This document shows, piece after piece, positions 14,975 through 26,600 of a stretch of 64,000 nucleotides of DNA. The notes below the pieces were generated by a model, which did no database searches, was not told where the DNA came from, and worked only from the letters and a program-made list of their open reading frames with translations. Source of the stretch: Blasia pusilla (taxonomy: Eukaryota; Marchantiophyta; Marchantiopsida; Blasiales); the NCBI GenBank assembly GCA_050084515.1, contig CM114275.1, positions 24,366,001 to 24,430,000 on the forward strand. The letters are read 5' to 3'. Position numbers and translations under genes: made by a program. Each line of letters opens with the position of its first letter. Position 1 is the first letter of the stretch.

Positions 14975-15961
14975 TGTCGCGACCCTCATGACCAAACAAG
15001 TGCCAAGCGGAACATCGGAACATTAGCGGGCTCACGCTAAGATGGTTTGCGCGTTGGAGTTGTCTCAAAGAGGAGACAAGAGACGAGACGCGAGCGAGAA
15101 GTCGCGTTTCAGATGTGATGGTCGCGACTCAGAAACCTGGACCAAATGCGGAATGAGACTTGAAAGAAGTCGAGACTAGGAAGTGGGTTGCCAAAGGAAA
15201 GATCCGGATTTGGAACGCCACTTGTGTTTGAGAGTTTCCGACTGTATTTATGGCCGAGATGCGTTTGGAGCAAATAGGGGTGCGTTGGAAAGCTTATGGA
15301 GAGCCGGTCCAAACGCACTAAAGATCACTGCAAACGCATAAGCAGTGGCCGAGATACGACCCGAAAACGACTGTAAGTGGAGTCGGGTTGAGGGCCACAA
15401 TGAAGGGCCCAAACCTCTTTTCCCAAAGGGGAGGGGTTATTGGAGAACCCCAGAAGTACTAGTAAGGGGGAAGGTATCCGAGAGTGCTTGGAACCCAAAC
15501 CCCACTTTGGGCGCCACGGGGCGGCCCAAGGGCATGGAACGGAACGCGAGTTTGGGCGTTGGGTTGGAAAACCTGCACCAAGTCCATTGAGGCGATTTTA
15601 GACATCCCTCTTGGATTTCACACCGCGACTCAATTACTTGGGTCTCGGTTCGGAACTCACACGAGGACCGTTGAACAGTTGGGATCGCTAGGCGTGCAAG
15701 TGCCGTTTCAGATCCCTGGACTAACCAGGAAGTTTGTTCCAAGTCTTGAAGGACTTGCCATGTGTTGGGAGCTAGGAACTAAGGAAGGCTGAGCTTGATG
15801 AGACGCCGAGTTGAGGACTCGGTGGGTTAGAACGCCGGTTGGCCAAACCCGACTAACGAGAGTGCGTGTTTGGGTGCAGATCGGTGATGAGTTCGTGACC
15901 TACTGAACGCACGCTTCCGCAACACTAAAGATTGACGTTCAAGGAGAGTAGGGGCGCGACA
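14975..15961 (+). repeat. Solo LTR (987 bp) with 5-bp target duplication
   Basis: Bounded by TGTCGCG at 14975 and CGCGACA at 15961, perfect inverted 7-mers of TG...CA form. The 5 bp on each side are identical on the plus strand (ATGGG at 14970-14974 and 15962-15966). When the LTR is removed, the gypsy frame reads on from the methyltransferase into the linker before RT. It is homologous along its length, but diverged, to the LTR at 11510-12502, which lies in the other orientation. So it is a solo LTR of a second retroelement family, inserted into the gypsy element and left by LTR-LTR recombination. Confidence 0.9.
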
Positions 15962-16990
15962 ATGGGTCTCACCAACGTAACTTTTGTGATATGTTGCATC
16001 CTCAAACGACATTGCTCACCTCCTCCTAAGCTGAAAATCCATATCAAGCAGTTTAGGTCCATCGCCTGACCCAAGACATGACGTCGTGATGCCTCCGATT
16101 GTGACAGTACTGCCGTCACTCCTGTGGGGAATCCCATTGCTCGCTCTCGCTCATCCAACCTTTGTACCTCGTCATCCCAAACCAAGCCAGGTCCGGCCTC
16201 CTTGAATGCATAGGAAGCAAGAAAAATCACCAATGTGGGAAAGGTTGCTCGTGGCATGCCAATCCTATTGACCACAATCAACGGTGGTCAATCATTGCGC
16301 CATACTGCTTGTGATTGAAGACCTAGATCCAATATAGAATCCACCAACAAATTGGAGGGACGCTCCACTCTCGCATAAGCCCTCTGAAACACCTCATGTG
16401 GTACCAAGTTGGTCCACCAAAGACACCGGCGGTGTGCTCTAAAACCTACACTGGTCGCATCTAACAACACTACCGGGCCGATCCATATGCGTACCTGATG
16501 TGCACTCGTCACCACGCGGGACCTCGAATCGCCCAAAATCAGCACATTCTCCAAAATGTATGCTGGAGAACGAGGCTGATGCTCTTGTAAATGTCGCAAG
16601 ATCCGCATTATCTCCCAAAACAACTTGGACCGAGTGTTAGTTAACCCGCTACCTTGTCCAACACTCGATTGGCCCTACACGGCCAACTAGTAATGACCAA
16701 GTCTATGGTCCCTACCCGCTCTAAGTCCTGCGCCCCCTACAATGAAACGTCTATCGGTAGGGAACTTTGGTAACCCTGAATGGCGGACGTAGACAACAAG
16801 TCGGGAAAATGGAGGCGTAAGTGCACCGCATGGTGAAGTGAAGCGCGCCTCACAACATCATCAATCTCCACATACAGATACTGTTACACGCGCACTCCAA
16901 TGTGCAAAACAACAGCTAACCCAATGCTAATCCCTCCAAAGAGATCCAACACCCAAATATCCTCCTCCAGGATGCACCACACAATCAAGG
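15962..16990 (-). pseudogene. C5-cytosine DNA methyltransferase domain inside the gypsy polyprotein
   Basis: Conserved DNMT motifs occur in the correct order on the minus strand. Motif I is WVLDLFGGISIGLAVVL (DLFGGI at 16929-16946), the S-adenosylmethionine loop. Motif II is YLYVE. Motif IV is DLVITSWPCR (Pro-Cys at 16677-16682), the catalytic Cys; the usual following Gln is Arg here. Motif VI is YILENV (ENV at 16543-16551). Motif VIII-like is RAHRRCLWWTN. Motif IX-like is DERERAMGFPTG (16126-16155). Motif X is RRHVLGQAMDLNC (GQAM at 16060-16071). Such enzymes transfer a methyl group to C5 of cytosine. At least three stops and one frameshift make this copy inactive. The reading frame continues after the solo LTR into the linker before RT, so the domain belongs to the element and is not a separate gene. 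Confidence 0.85.
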
Positions 16991-17425
16991 TGATGTCCAA
17001 AGGGGTCATAGTAGCACTCCTACCTAATTGGGGTTCCTCTGACCCATCACACTCTAGTGCAAACGTCTCGCTCCACGCGGTCTGCACATGCTCAATGGCT
17101 AAGCGTCGAAGCTCCTTAGTCAAACCCCAAAGCGGCACCTCTCCTCCACGGATTGATGTGGCTCCTATAATACTCCTCTCCATAGAAATGTTAGGAATGG
17201 GAGTATCCTCTGCATGGACATGTCCCTCAATCAAATCACTAGACCAAGTTATGGCACTGCTAAATGTTGTTAAGGTCGCCATCTCTCCTGACTGTCGCTC
17301 AATCACTACACCTGTGAATCAAATGGGTAATGAGCTAAGGCGCCCATCATCTGACTGCCATCTTGGTTTGTAGGACGTTGACTCCCCCTGTAATCCAGAG
17401 AAAACCCCATCGAGTATAACACTAC

Positions 17426-17809
17426 TTAACCAACTAAGAGGTCATAGGACTCTACATCACTCACTATCGCCTTGGATCGCACCACTAACTCATCCTTCGG
17501 ATGTCTTGAGAAAATCCTGACCACGACCTCCTGTCGGGTGATATACCGTGTGTTACTCGCTCCACCCAAGCATGTATGTATCCGAAATGGACAACGCTCC
17601 ACATCGGCTCTCGTCAAGCCCAATCCTTTGAATGACGCTTTCCCCAACATTAGGGGTTGCGCTCCTAAATCCAACAAGGCGCAGTGCAGACTAAAATCTC
17701 TATCTCTAGGACTCACGTAGTGGAAGACCTCTCCTCGGTTATCGAGCAACATAACAGCAGGAGAAGCCATAGCACGCTCTATTATGGGTCTAGTGGGCAT
17801 CTCCGCCAT
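17426..17809 (-). pseudogene. Gypsy retropepsin with altered active site (DLG)
   Basis: A 127-codon open frame. Residues around 47-52 read LLDLGAQ at the place where retropepsins have D-[ST]-G-A; the Ser is replaced by Leu (TTA at 17666-17668, one change from TCA). Downstream GASNTRY, FSRHPKDELVVRSKAIVSD and YDLLVG fit the second half of a clan-AA protease, which acts as a dimer to cut the polyprotein. The catalytic Asp (17669-17671) remains, but loss of the hydroxyl residue would normally impair it. It lies between the zinc knuckles and the methyltransferase. Confidence 0.75.
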
Positions 17810-18639
17810 CCTAACAACCGCAACCTACCATGAATCTGACGTGGACGGCCTGAGGATCAGCTCCAAGGGCAGATCCATAATCTCCTTTGCAATCACCTCT
17901 AAACTAATGCAGGAACTCCAACTCCACGCTCACAAAGCGTAGTTGTCAACCGAAAAACCTCGGCGGGCGTACCTCCCAATGTCATAACATCGGAAGTAGA
18001 AACTAAAGGAGCACGGTACACAACGGTGGCCGCCCCCAACAATGTGCTCGACACATGTCCCTCTTGAGCATCAACAGTAGGAGTCGTTGCACTGGCTTCT
18101 CCTATCTTCCTCCGTGCATGCACACCAACAACATCACCAACTCTCCAGAAACTCTAATGACGACTCATCGATGGGGTCTTCATCGCCTCAGACAACATAG
18201 AAGATTGAGGAAGCCTGGTCTGTTTCCTAGCTTCCCCTCGTTGTGGATCCAACTCTACAGCTGCTCCACTCGTCACAACTATGGCGGCCTCCATGTGGGC
18301 AAGCCCGCACATCCAACCAGGATTCTCCATATCTTTGGCTGCTCCATATGATATCGATGCCACGGATCCGGCATCGGATAACCTCAATGCCATAGTGGCA
18401 ATTTGCTCCTATAGCTGCTGTATATGAGCAACCATCCCAGCCTCACACCCGACGTCTCCCTCGACGCGTCTAGGTGGTGGGACACTACCTCCTCCACGGG
18501 CAGCTCCACCACCCTGTCGGGCAACTCCAACTGCTAGTCCCCCAACGGGACCACGTGGTGCATAATCTGTAGGCCCACCCAGACCGACTTCTCGCTCTAG
18601 TGCCCTCTCTGGCCCTCGGTCCAGATGTAACTGAGGATG

Positions 18640-18810
18640 TAAACTGAAACACTTGGCGTGTGTGTGACCATACCTCTCATAATATTCACATTGATAACCT
18701 CGTGGTGCACCACCATCTCGTCTGCCATGCTGAGGTAGACGTCCATTACCCTCATGAGTGCAATCGCGCTGATGATGGGCTCCACCGCATGACCAACAAG
18801 TAATTGTAGG
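18640..18810 (-). pseudogene. Gag nucleocapsid zinc knuckles
   Basis: One frame reads CWSCGGAHHQRDC, a CCHC knuckle. About 30 residues later it reads CEYYERYGHTHAKC, a second knuckle in which the second Cys is Tyr (TAT). Tandem CCHC knuckles at the C-terminal end of gag bind the RNA genome. Their position between the capsid region and the protease fits. Confidence 0.75.
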
Positions 18811-18839
18811 CGGCTACTGCTGAGTCGCATATGAAGGCG

Positions 18840-20406
18840 CAAGTCTCTATGGCACAACCTTCTGGTATTCTCCCTGAGCTCGTGGTGCCACAGTCAACCT
18901 ATATCGGATTCCACGTTGCTGTATTGATGTTGTAGACAATCGTGACTGCTCTCGCCCAGAACCCATGGTGGCTACGCTCTCCTCCGCCATGTTGCACTCA
19001 ATGTTCTCGGAGATCCTAAAAATATCTCTCAACGTAGGGGAGGTGTTCATAAGAAACACCCCCTCACGCACCCGTGTCCATAGGGTTGTCCAACATCGCG
19101 TACCATGATGGGATAGCTTGAGCCTCTGTCACCCCTTGAGAGACATTGATCAACCGGCGCAAGCGAGTGTAAGCCTCACGCAAACTCTCACCGGAGCGCC
19201 TTTGGAAGTCGTGGATGCTCCGCAACTTTGCCATCCGTACCCCTTGGTAGCTCGCCCTCAACTTATCAAATTACTCAACCACGGGGTTGAACCTAAGACA
19301 AATTCGACTAGATGGTGCAACTGCTCCAGTGCGAGTGACCCCTCCTAAAACATCACTTGTGGAAGAGGAAGTAGCCTCTCCTGACTCCTCCTCCTCAATT
19401 GGGAACGACTTTGTCTATGACACATAGTGTGGGTCATAGTAGAGTCATCATGCCTCAATCTCCTGGGCATATCTATGGGAGAACTCATGGTAATCGTCCA
19501 TGGACGCCCCCTCTTAATGCTGAAATATACCGTTCCATGATGTGAACGGGTTGAACTCTCTAGAGTTCCTAGCCCGCTGCGAGTCACACCAACTCCTAAA
19601 CTCCGCAATAAAGTTGTGTAGCTCTATGGTGCCTACAACACCCAAAAACCTATGCAGTCCTCTACCCCAGTCGTCCATCTCATACGCCCAACTGGTAGGA
19701 CCACTCAATATATAAAGTGGATCATTAGCACAATCCTCTACATGCTTTCCATTGTCTAAAGACAACGCAGAAGGAGATCGAGGTGGTCTCTCATGTGGAG
19801 ACCCTCAAAACCTCGCACCACTCTGGGAAAACCCTCCAGAGCTACTCTTAGGTCTACTTCCTTGCCTCTCAAAATCTCGAAAGGACGCCGTGGTAGCCCT
19901 CGTGCCCCTCTCACACGATCACTCTCAATCTCGCGAGTAATCCCTCAATCACTCAAACTAAACATGCGACACTCAATCTACACTCTCTCATTGAGACGTG
20001 TGTTATGCGGCAACAAGCAGCATTGTGCGGAAAATCAACTGATCTATCGTCTCATCGACAAACCATCCTCAATTTTGGACATCCCACATAGGGCTATGTC
20101 CCCTAAACCCATACATCATCGATGCTCCTAGCATCAACACGAAACCCAATATCCCAAATAACTTCCCAATACCCAAAAATCCCTCACACGTGTAGGGTAA
20201 GAGACCATAATGGGTAACCTAAGAATAATGTCGATGTCGCTCATCGGCAACTGCAAATCTTGATCCCAACCCGCTCGTGAAGATAACTCCTCCAATGAGC
20301 GAGTCGTACTCCTCTCGTATTGACGTTGCTCAAACCTCCTTGATGTGCGGTGTAGGTTCAGCGGTCTGGTGAAGCAGTGGCACCACGGAACGGCTATAAA
20401 TGACAC
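18840..20406 (-). pseudogene. Gypsy gag (capsid region) remnant
   Basis: Fragments in shifting minus-strand frames give typical retrotransposon gag text: IELHNFIAEFRSWCDSQRAR with REFNPFTSW (19765-19514), MRASYQGVRMAKLRSIHDFQRRSGESLREAYTRLRRL (in pieces around 19261-19100), and SPTLRDIFRISENIECNMAEE (about 19050-18960). The GESLREAYTRLRRL part is the conserved heart of the Retrotrans_gag fold. The N-terminal side (20406-20134) contains a readable but unassigned segment. Stops and shifts throughout make it non-functional. Confidence 0.7.
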
Positions 20407-22500
20407 ACCACTCGAGAATGGGGAGCGGCATTGGGCGGCATACCCTCCTCAATCAACAATTCACATGCTCCGCACCTTAGTGAAAGAGCGACTCTGCAAT
20501 TGAGACGATGCGGTGCGGCCACAAGCGGCACGACGCGACAATCGGCAATTCGTTGCGGCTATGGGCGTCACGGCATGATACTCGATCGTCGTCGAGCGGC
20601 TACCAATCACAACATAGCAACATGAAATAAAAACTCAAACACCATAACCGAGGTCACCTGCCATCACTAGTTGATGACGAAACTACGATGACAGTGACGG
20701 CCAAACCAAAGTACGTGGTGGCGGTGCAAGTGAGAGAATCAACGGTGGTCGTAGAAGACCCTCCACTCCGTAATGGCGGCAATGGCAACCAAAGGGTGGA
20801 GAACGACCAAACGCGGCTCTGAGCCACTCTCGGCGGCAGCAGCGGCCGACGGTGGACGATGCACCGTAGACGATGACGGTTGACTGTTGATGGTGACAGT
20901 GGAACGTTGACGGTGACAGTTGACCATTGACCGTTGACGGTGACTATGACGGCGACGGCCTCCGACAGCGCGGCGGCTGGTTTAGGGTTTGAACAATTTA
21001 ATCCTAAAAATTGCCTAGCAGTTGCAATTTTACAAGATTGACCATGATGTGTTTCTAGCAACTCCAAATTATGCATTGTTTTTTGCACACCGTGCACAAC
21101 TTCACGACCTACGACGGCGTCAAAAAATATTTTGAATCGGACATTCCTGTAAAAATTGACGGGGACTTTTGTAAAGCCCAATGTCTCTTTCTCCTACATA
21201 AAATTAGGCAGCGCTTCCACGTTGCCGAATTTTCTGCTTTCTCCCAATGAAATTGTAAAACTTGTGAGAACATGAATCAACAAGCTACATGGTGCTCCCG
21301 AGAGCACAACCATGGAGAAATCCGCCCCAATAGTCAATCCCTATCGAAAATTGGGCAGCACTTCCGCATGCCACTCTCCCGTATAAAAAATCAGCAAAGC
21401 AAAACAACAAACTCGCATGGCTCTTGCTCTGGTGAGCACTCCCATGAGGCATAAAGCAGGGAACACGGTCCCCCAACTTGCACCAAATATGGAGCAATCA
21501 GCGAGCTCCCCCATGAAGCTCTCTCACTCACTCATTCTCTCTTTGTAAAATAAGATCCAATCTCTCTCACAACATCGTAGTTCTCACATGTGTGCAGTCT
21601 CACATATCTCTCTCAATGTCAAACCAAACCCACTCTCCTAATGAGAGGCTTGGGTTACACACACAAGGCAAGCAAGACCATAGCTCCGCCGCCTCATACC
21701 AAAAGGTTTAACAAAGAGAGAATGAGCTCTGAAGCTCTTTCTCCTTGAGGTGTACCCCTCCCCTCGCCCAAGCTCTCTCCACGGTAACCTATGCTCCCAA
21801 GTTACCTCCTTGGCTCTTCACATGACGTAGGAGGTCAAGGGCCACTGACAAAAAGAAAATTTGATCATATATTGAAAATGGTACTAACCTAAAATACTAA
21901 GTTCCTCAATATGGCTCCAACTGAGCAGAAACGAAGGGGAAACCTGCTCTCTCAGGTTTCCTGGGGTCTCAACAGGTCATCCTCGACCTATTGAGCCTGT
22001 CCTCCACTACTCACGAAGGCGCTCTACTAGATCTCAGTGATATATCCTAAAAGACGTGACACCAATCATTCGTATTTTTGTGAGATTTGTTTCAGACTGT
22101 TAATTGTATAACTTATTGAGTTGGTATTTGCGTTGGCTAGTTGCAATTTTCTTTTTGCGTTCCCTTATGCATTTTTGGTCTCCTCTTTTGAGATGTTATT
22201 ATCTTTCTTTGTACTCTTTTGAGGTTTATAATAAAATGAATATTTAGTCCTACAATCCCAACCTATTAATATAAAAGTAGTAAGGTTCTCGGGAAATAAA
22301 AAAATGTTTGAAAAACTAATGTATATCCCGTGAAGGGAAGATAGTAATGATGTTGCGTATAAATTCAATTTTTTTTCTTGCTGCCCGTAGCATATGAAAC
22401 CCTAAACCCTACTAGGTGAAAGGATTAATCACGTTGCATATAAAATCGTGGGAGGAACCTTTTTCTTCTTGCCCGTCTAGTAAAAAAATGATAGAAAAGA
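20407..22500. other. No recognised gene between gypsy element and SS4 upstream region
   Basis: I find no protein family in the frames here. Part of 20407-21180 may be the gypsy element's leader, but no LTR could be identified. 21180-21560 contains two similar stretches (AAATTAGGCAGCGCTTCC and AAATTGGGCAGCACTTCC, about 155 bp apart), hinting at an old internal duplication. Confidence 0.35.
20868..20950. repeat. Short GTTGACGGTGAC-type repeat cluster
   Basis: Irregular repeats built from GTTGACGGTGACAGT, GTTGACCATTGACC and related units give at least six TTGAC cores within 80 bp. TTGAC is the core of the WRKY W-box, but the cluster lies about 2.7 kb from the SS4 start and may be a plain minisatellite. 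Confidence 0.6.
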
Positions 22501-23668
22501 CACCCTCCAATAATAATACAAATTCCGAAATAAAAAAAAAGAAAAAATTCGTTCGCGAAAACCACGAGAGTAGTCGTTCGGACCGCCGAGTCCATCCTCA
22601 CCTAGAGATAAAGGACATCGAGTGGAGTGGAGAGGAGAGCGGCTCAGCGGCGGAACGATCGATGATAAGGCATCATCGTGAGCGTCGATTTGAGATTCGC
22701 TCACAAGATCGACGCGTGGCGCAGTTGGTCGTTCCACTTGGCGGATTATGGGAGGTTCGGGGCCCGGGTAAACTCCAGGGTGTGGGGAGGGGACTCGTAG
22801 GTATATCTGTAGCCCATCTCCGATCCACCGTCCGGCATTCAAATCGGACGTACGTACGCGGAGGCAGATCCGAGTCTCATCCGCGGCCTGCCATCGCGCC
22901 GTCGGCAGCGAGGCCTCCCGTCCACTCTCCGTAACTCCGTCGAGCAGCCGGCGGGTGGAGGTCCGGCCCGGCGTTGTTCACAAGCAGGCAGACATAATTT
23001 CGCGATTTCCGAAAGTCGGAAGGCCGGCGGCGGTGAGAAAATTGAGTTTTCTTCCAATATTACAAAACTACCGGTGAAAATCAGACAGTAACCGGCCAAA
23101 CTGTTTCCCACAGCCTAGACCCGACGAGCCTCAACAAATAACTAGTCGATCTCAGTGAGCCTCCCCGGGACTCCCAGCCTGGACCCGGCTCGGAGTCCAC
23201 TCCAAGCGTCTACTCCGAGAGGGACAGACTCGAGCGGAATCGGGGGCCTTCTCCGTCATCTGGGACGGCAGTGGACGGAGCCATTCCTTGCCCCTCCACG
23301 CGAGCGTCCGAGCTGGCCTCCACGTAGCAATCCAGCGCGACCTTCCCATCCCTACCCCTACGCCTGCCGGGGGTAAGAGCCGGAGAGCCAAGATTCTCAG
23401 AGAGCAACGGACAGAGAAGGGAGAGAGAGAGAGAGGGAGGGAGAGAGTGAGAGAGTGAGAGAGGGGAGAGGCGTTTGGGAGTGAGGGATTGAGAGCGAAT
23501 TCGAGAACAGGGTGGAATCGGAATTGGGATGGGAGGAGGAGGGCAGTGTGGGAGTGTCGTCGGGCCCATGGAGCGTTGGGTTGGGCCTTGAGGGGGAGTG
23601 GATTGCTGCTGCCGAGGGTAGTTGGAATTGGAGGCAGGAAGAGAGAGGGGAAACGGAAGGAGGAGGGG
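22501..23668 (+). promoter_or_regulatory. Probable SS4 promoter and 5' leader
   Basis: This lies directly upstream of the SS4 start. 23399-23470 is a GA-rich tract (GAGAGAGAGAGGGAGGGAGA type), typical of plant 5' leaders. An in-frame ATG at 23489 would add 60 residues rich in Arg and Gly; I prefer the ATG at 23669 because its context (GGGGATGGCG) is better and the peptide that follows looks like a transit peptide. No TATA box can be placed with confidence. Confidence 0.45.
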
Positions 23669-26600
23669 ATGGCGGGAGCAGCAGCGAGCAGCGCTAGGAT
23701 GGGAGTTGGGAGGGCTGGAGTTGATCCCATCGGGAGAGTGGGGCTGAGCTCGTTGGTGTGGGGAAGGAGCTGCCGATGGGTGCTGGATGCAAATTGGCGA
23801 GCTTCTGGGAGGGTGGTGCAAGTGCAGGCAGTCAACAGGAGCAGCTTCTTCTCCTCTCAATTGTCGCCATCCTGCAGAATGAGGATGAAGAATAATAGGT
23901 ATTGGGATTTCGCCTCGTTTTTCTGGGGAATTTACATCAAGACACGGATTCCCCTCCCACAGTTCTGTAGCGGGCACGAGTGTAGGAGGTGCTGGAGACG
24001 TGTAGTAGTTGCACCCCTCTCATTCCTCTGCCGTCCAAATTGTTGTGGGGAATTTTTGTTTGCTGCGACACAATATTGCACCATAAGTCATTAGATGTTA
24101 ATTGGCAGACGGGTACACAGATTTTGCAATTTTCTTCACATTCACACGTGCCCCACCGTCCCCATCCCTCGCTCTCTCGGCTGAAAAAATGGAGGAGAGA
24201 AGGCAGAAGGTCGGGTCTTCAAATTCTTGTGGTTTTGATCGGATTTTGTGGTAATGGTGGAAGTCGCAGTCCAAATCAGAGGAGAGCTAGTGCGAGGAAG
24301 AACTTACGGGGCCGGCAGTCGTTGGAAGGAGACACTAATCCTTCCGAAGACGGTAGAGAAATTCAAGGTAGGAAGAACTCTCCGCCGTCTAAGGAGGGAG
24401 ACGGGTCCAGAGTATTTGAGAGCAATGGAGCTGGACAGGCCACCTTGGAAACCCATGACGACCTTTCTCCCGTCGTAGGTGAGGTGTCTCAAGCACCCGC
24501 TCTGGAGACCGGTGGAGCAGAAGAGAGATCCGCGGTGTCTCTTGATGGAGAGGTGGGCCGGGATGCAAGTAATCATGTGCTGGTAAGGGAATCGGAGGAG
24601 AAAAGTGAGAATCCGCTACCGGTAAAGGAGGTGGAAGATGTGAAGGCTCTCAAAGTGTCTTGGGTACTCTGACTAGGTCCCCCGTTTGACTTCCGGCCTA
24701 TTCGTTCACTGCTTGATCTGCTCAAAATGGCTAATTTTCAGGAGTGTTACTATGTGGCTTGTTCTCAGCGTAGTGCATTGAAGCTCACTTCTTTGGATTG
24801 GAGAATTCTGCTGCGTTTTACAGGCGGATAGACGATTTACACTCTGTTAATGCATCGGTGCAAATTTTAAATCTTGGATTTGTGTTTGAGGACGATATGT
24901 CGAGAGATGACCTATGCAGTTTTCGACTTTCATGCTCAAAAGCTTTTGACAAGTTTTGGATTGTGCTTCAGAAACGCAGCGGCTCAATAACGGTTCAACC
25001 TAGTTCAACAGGTGTCAGTGTAAACGACTTGATGCTTATGATCAAAGAAGCTGAAAAGAGTATGTTTCATTTGACAATATCAAACTCAGCATATTTACGT
25101 TTGAAACAAAGAGATAGCGGGCATTTGAGGTGACATTCTTAAAGCAGCAAGTCTGGTCTTGATAAAACTGTGCTGTAAACGTGGTAGCGTTTAGGGCTCA
25201 ATGACATCCTTGGGAACGTGTCTTACTCGGAAAGATTTTGTAAGCCACATGATTTGAATGTGACCGGACATTTCCTCTTCTTGAGTTTGTTGTGCATGGA
25301 GCTTGGTGGATGTTGATGGTTCATCATCGGGTGTGCTCTTCAAATGCTAATGCTAGTCTTGACTTCCTTTATTGTTCCATAAAAAGCAATTCTGTTTAAA
25401 TGTGGATGGTATCAGTGGTCACTTTTAGATGAACAACCCTGCTCCAAATGACATGACATTATTAGGGAAGGATTTAACCATGTAGTGCATGCATTCACAG
25501 CAAGCATACTGCAGCTTACTGGTTCTTACATGTGAGCTGAAGGTGCACTTTATGCGGTGTCTTTTGACAGACATAATACTTCTCAACCAGGTGCGAGCCC
25601 GTGCCTTGGAGGAGCTAGAGAGTGTTCGCAATGCCAAAGAGGAGTTACAGGTACAAGTAGATGTATTGAAGGCCCGATTGGCAGAGGCAGATGCGAAGGT
25701 CAAGATTGCAGAACAATCAAAGGAGAAGAACAAATTGTTGGAAGCAGAACTGAGTTTGCTCCAGGATAAGTTAGCAGAGAAAGAGAATGATGCTCAAGTA
25801 GTACTCCAGTTGAAAGCTGAATATGAAGACCTCCAAGAGAAAGCACAGAACTTGGCTATGAAGTTAGAAATCACCAGTGCAGCTGGAAATGAGATTGATG
25901 TCTTGAAACAGCAGATTGAGACATATGAGGAAGAGATCAAGAGCCTCAGACCAGCCTTAGCTGAACTGAAGGTGAAGAAGGAAGCAATAGAACAGCTTGA
26001 AGGTGAAAAATCAGCCATTCAGGACTATGCCCACAGCTTGGAGGTAAAAGTAAGTGAAATAGAACAGCAGAAGATCGAATATGAACAGGTACAAGCACGA
26101 GAAGCTGAATTGCAGTCGGAGGTAGAGCAGTTGAAGGTGCAATTGGAGGAAAGATCAGAAGCGAGTTCTTATGCACCACAACTGATGAAAGAAACTGAAT
26201 CGTTACAGCAAGAACTTCTTTCATTACAAGAGTCACTAAAGAATGCGGAGGCAAGCAAAGAGATTCTGAAGGTGGTACTGGCAAAGAACAGTGTACTGGA
26301 AGAGGAGGTGAAGCTCCTACAAAATAGGCTTCTGGACTCAGATACAGAAATTCGGCAGCAACTAGAGTTGTATCAAGGGGAGGTAGAGGCCTTTCAATCC
26401 AGTTTGGAAGGACTCAAGGCTGATAGTGGGATGGGCATTGCCCAAGTCCCTGTGGGAGAGATGCCATGGGATTTTTGGAGCAATTTGTTACTACGAATTG
26501 ATGCCCTGATGCTAGGGAAGCAACTCTCGTTTGATGATGGACTTGAGCTGAGGATAATGGCATGGCGCAGAGAGTCTCGTATCAGGGATGCATATGTTGC

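Larger units (their letters stand above)
10571..20406 (-). mobile_element. Degenerate Ty3/gypsy element with DNA methyltransferase and PHD finger
   Basis: On the minus strand the polyprotein remnants read in order: gag (20406 to about 18840), zinc knuckles (18810-18640), retropepsin (17809-17426), C5-cytosine methyltransferase (about 16990-15962), RT and RNase H (14725 to about 13270), integrase (about 13100-10730) and a terminal PHD finger (10711-10574) ending in TAG. The RT-RNase H-integrase order defines Ty3/gypsy. Many stops and frame changes show it is dead. No LTRs of its own were recognised at either end. Two LTRs of a different family have landed inside it (14975-15961 and 11338-12502). 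Confidence 0.85.

Noticed and set aside
20654-21181. 175-codon minus-strand frame
   Set aside because: Composition follows the GTTGACGG repeats and no family fits.
23152-23977. Long Pro/Ser-rich frames on the minus strand opposite SS4 exon 1
   Set aside because: Shadows of the GA-rich SS4 leader and transit-peptide exon; no family, and the plus strand has a full gene here.
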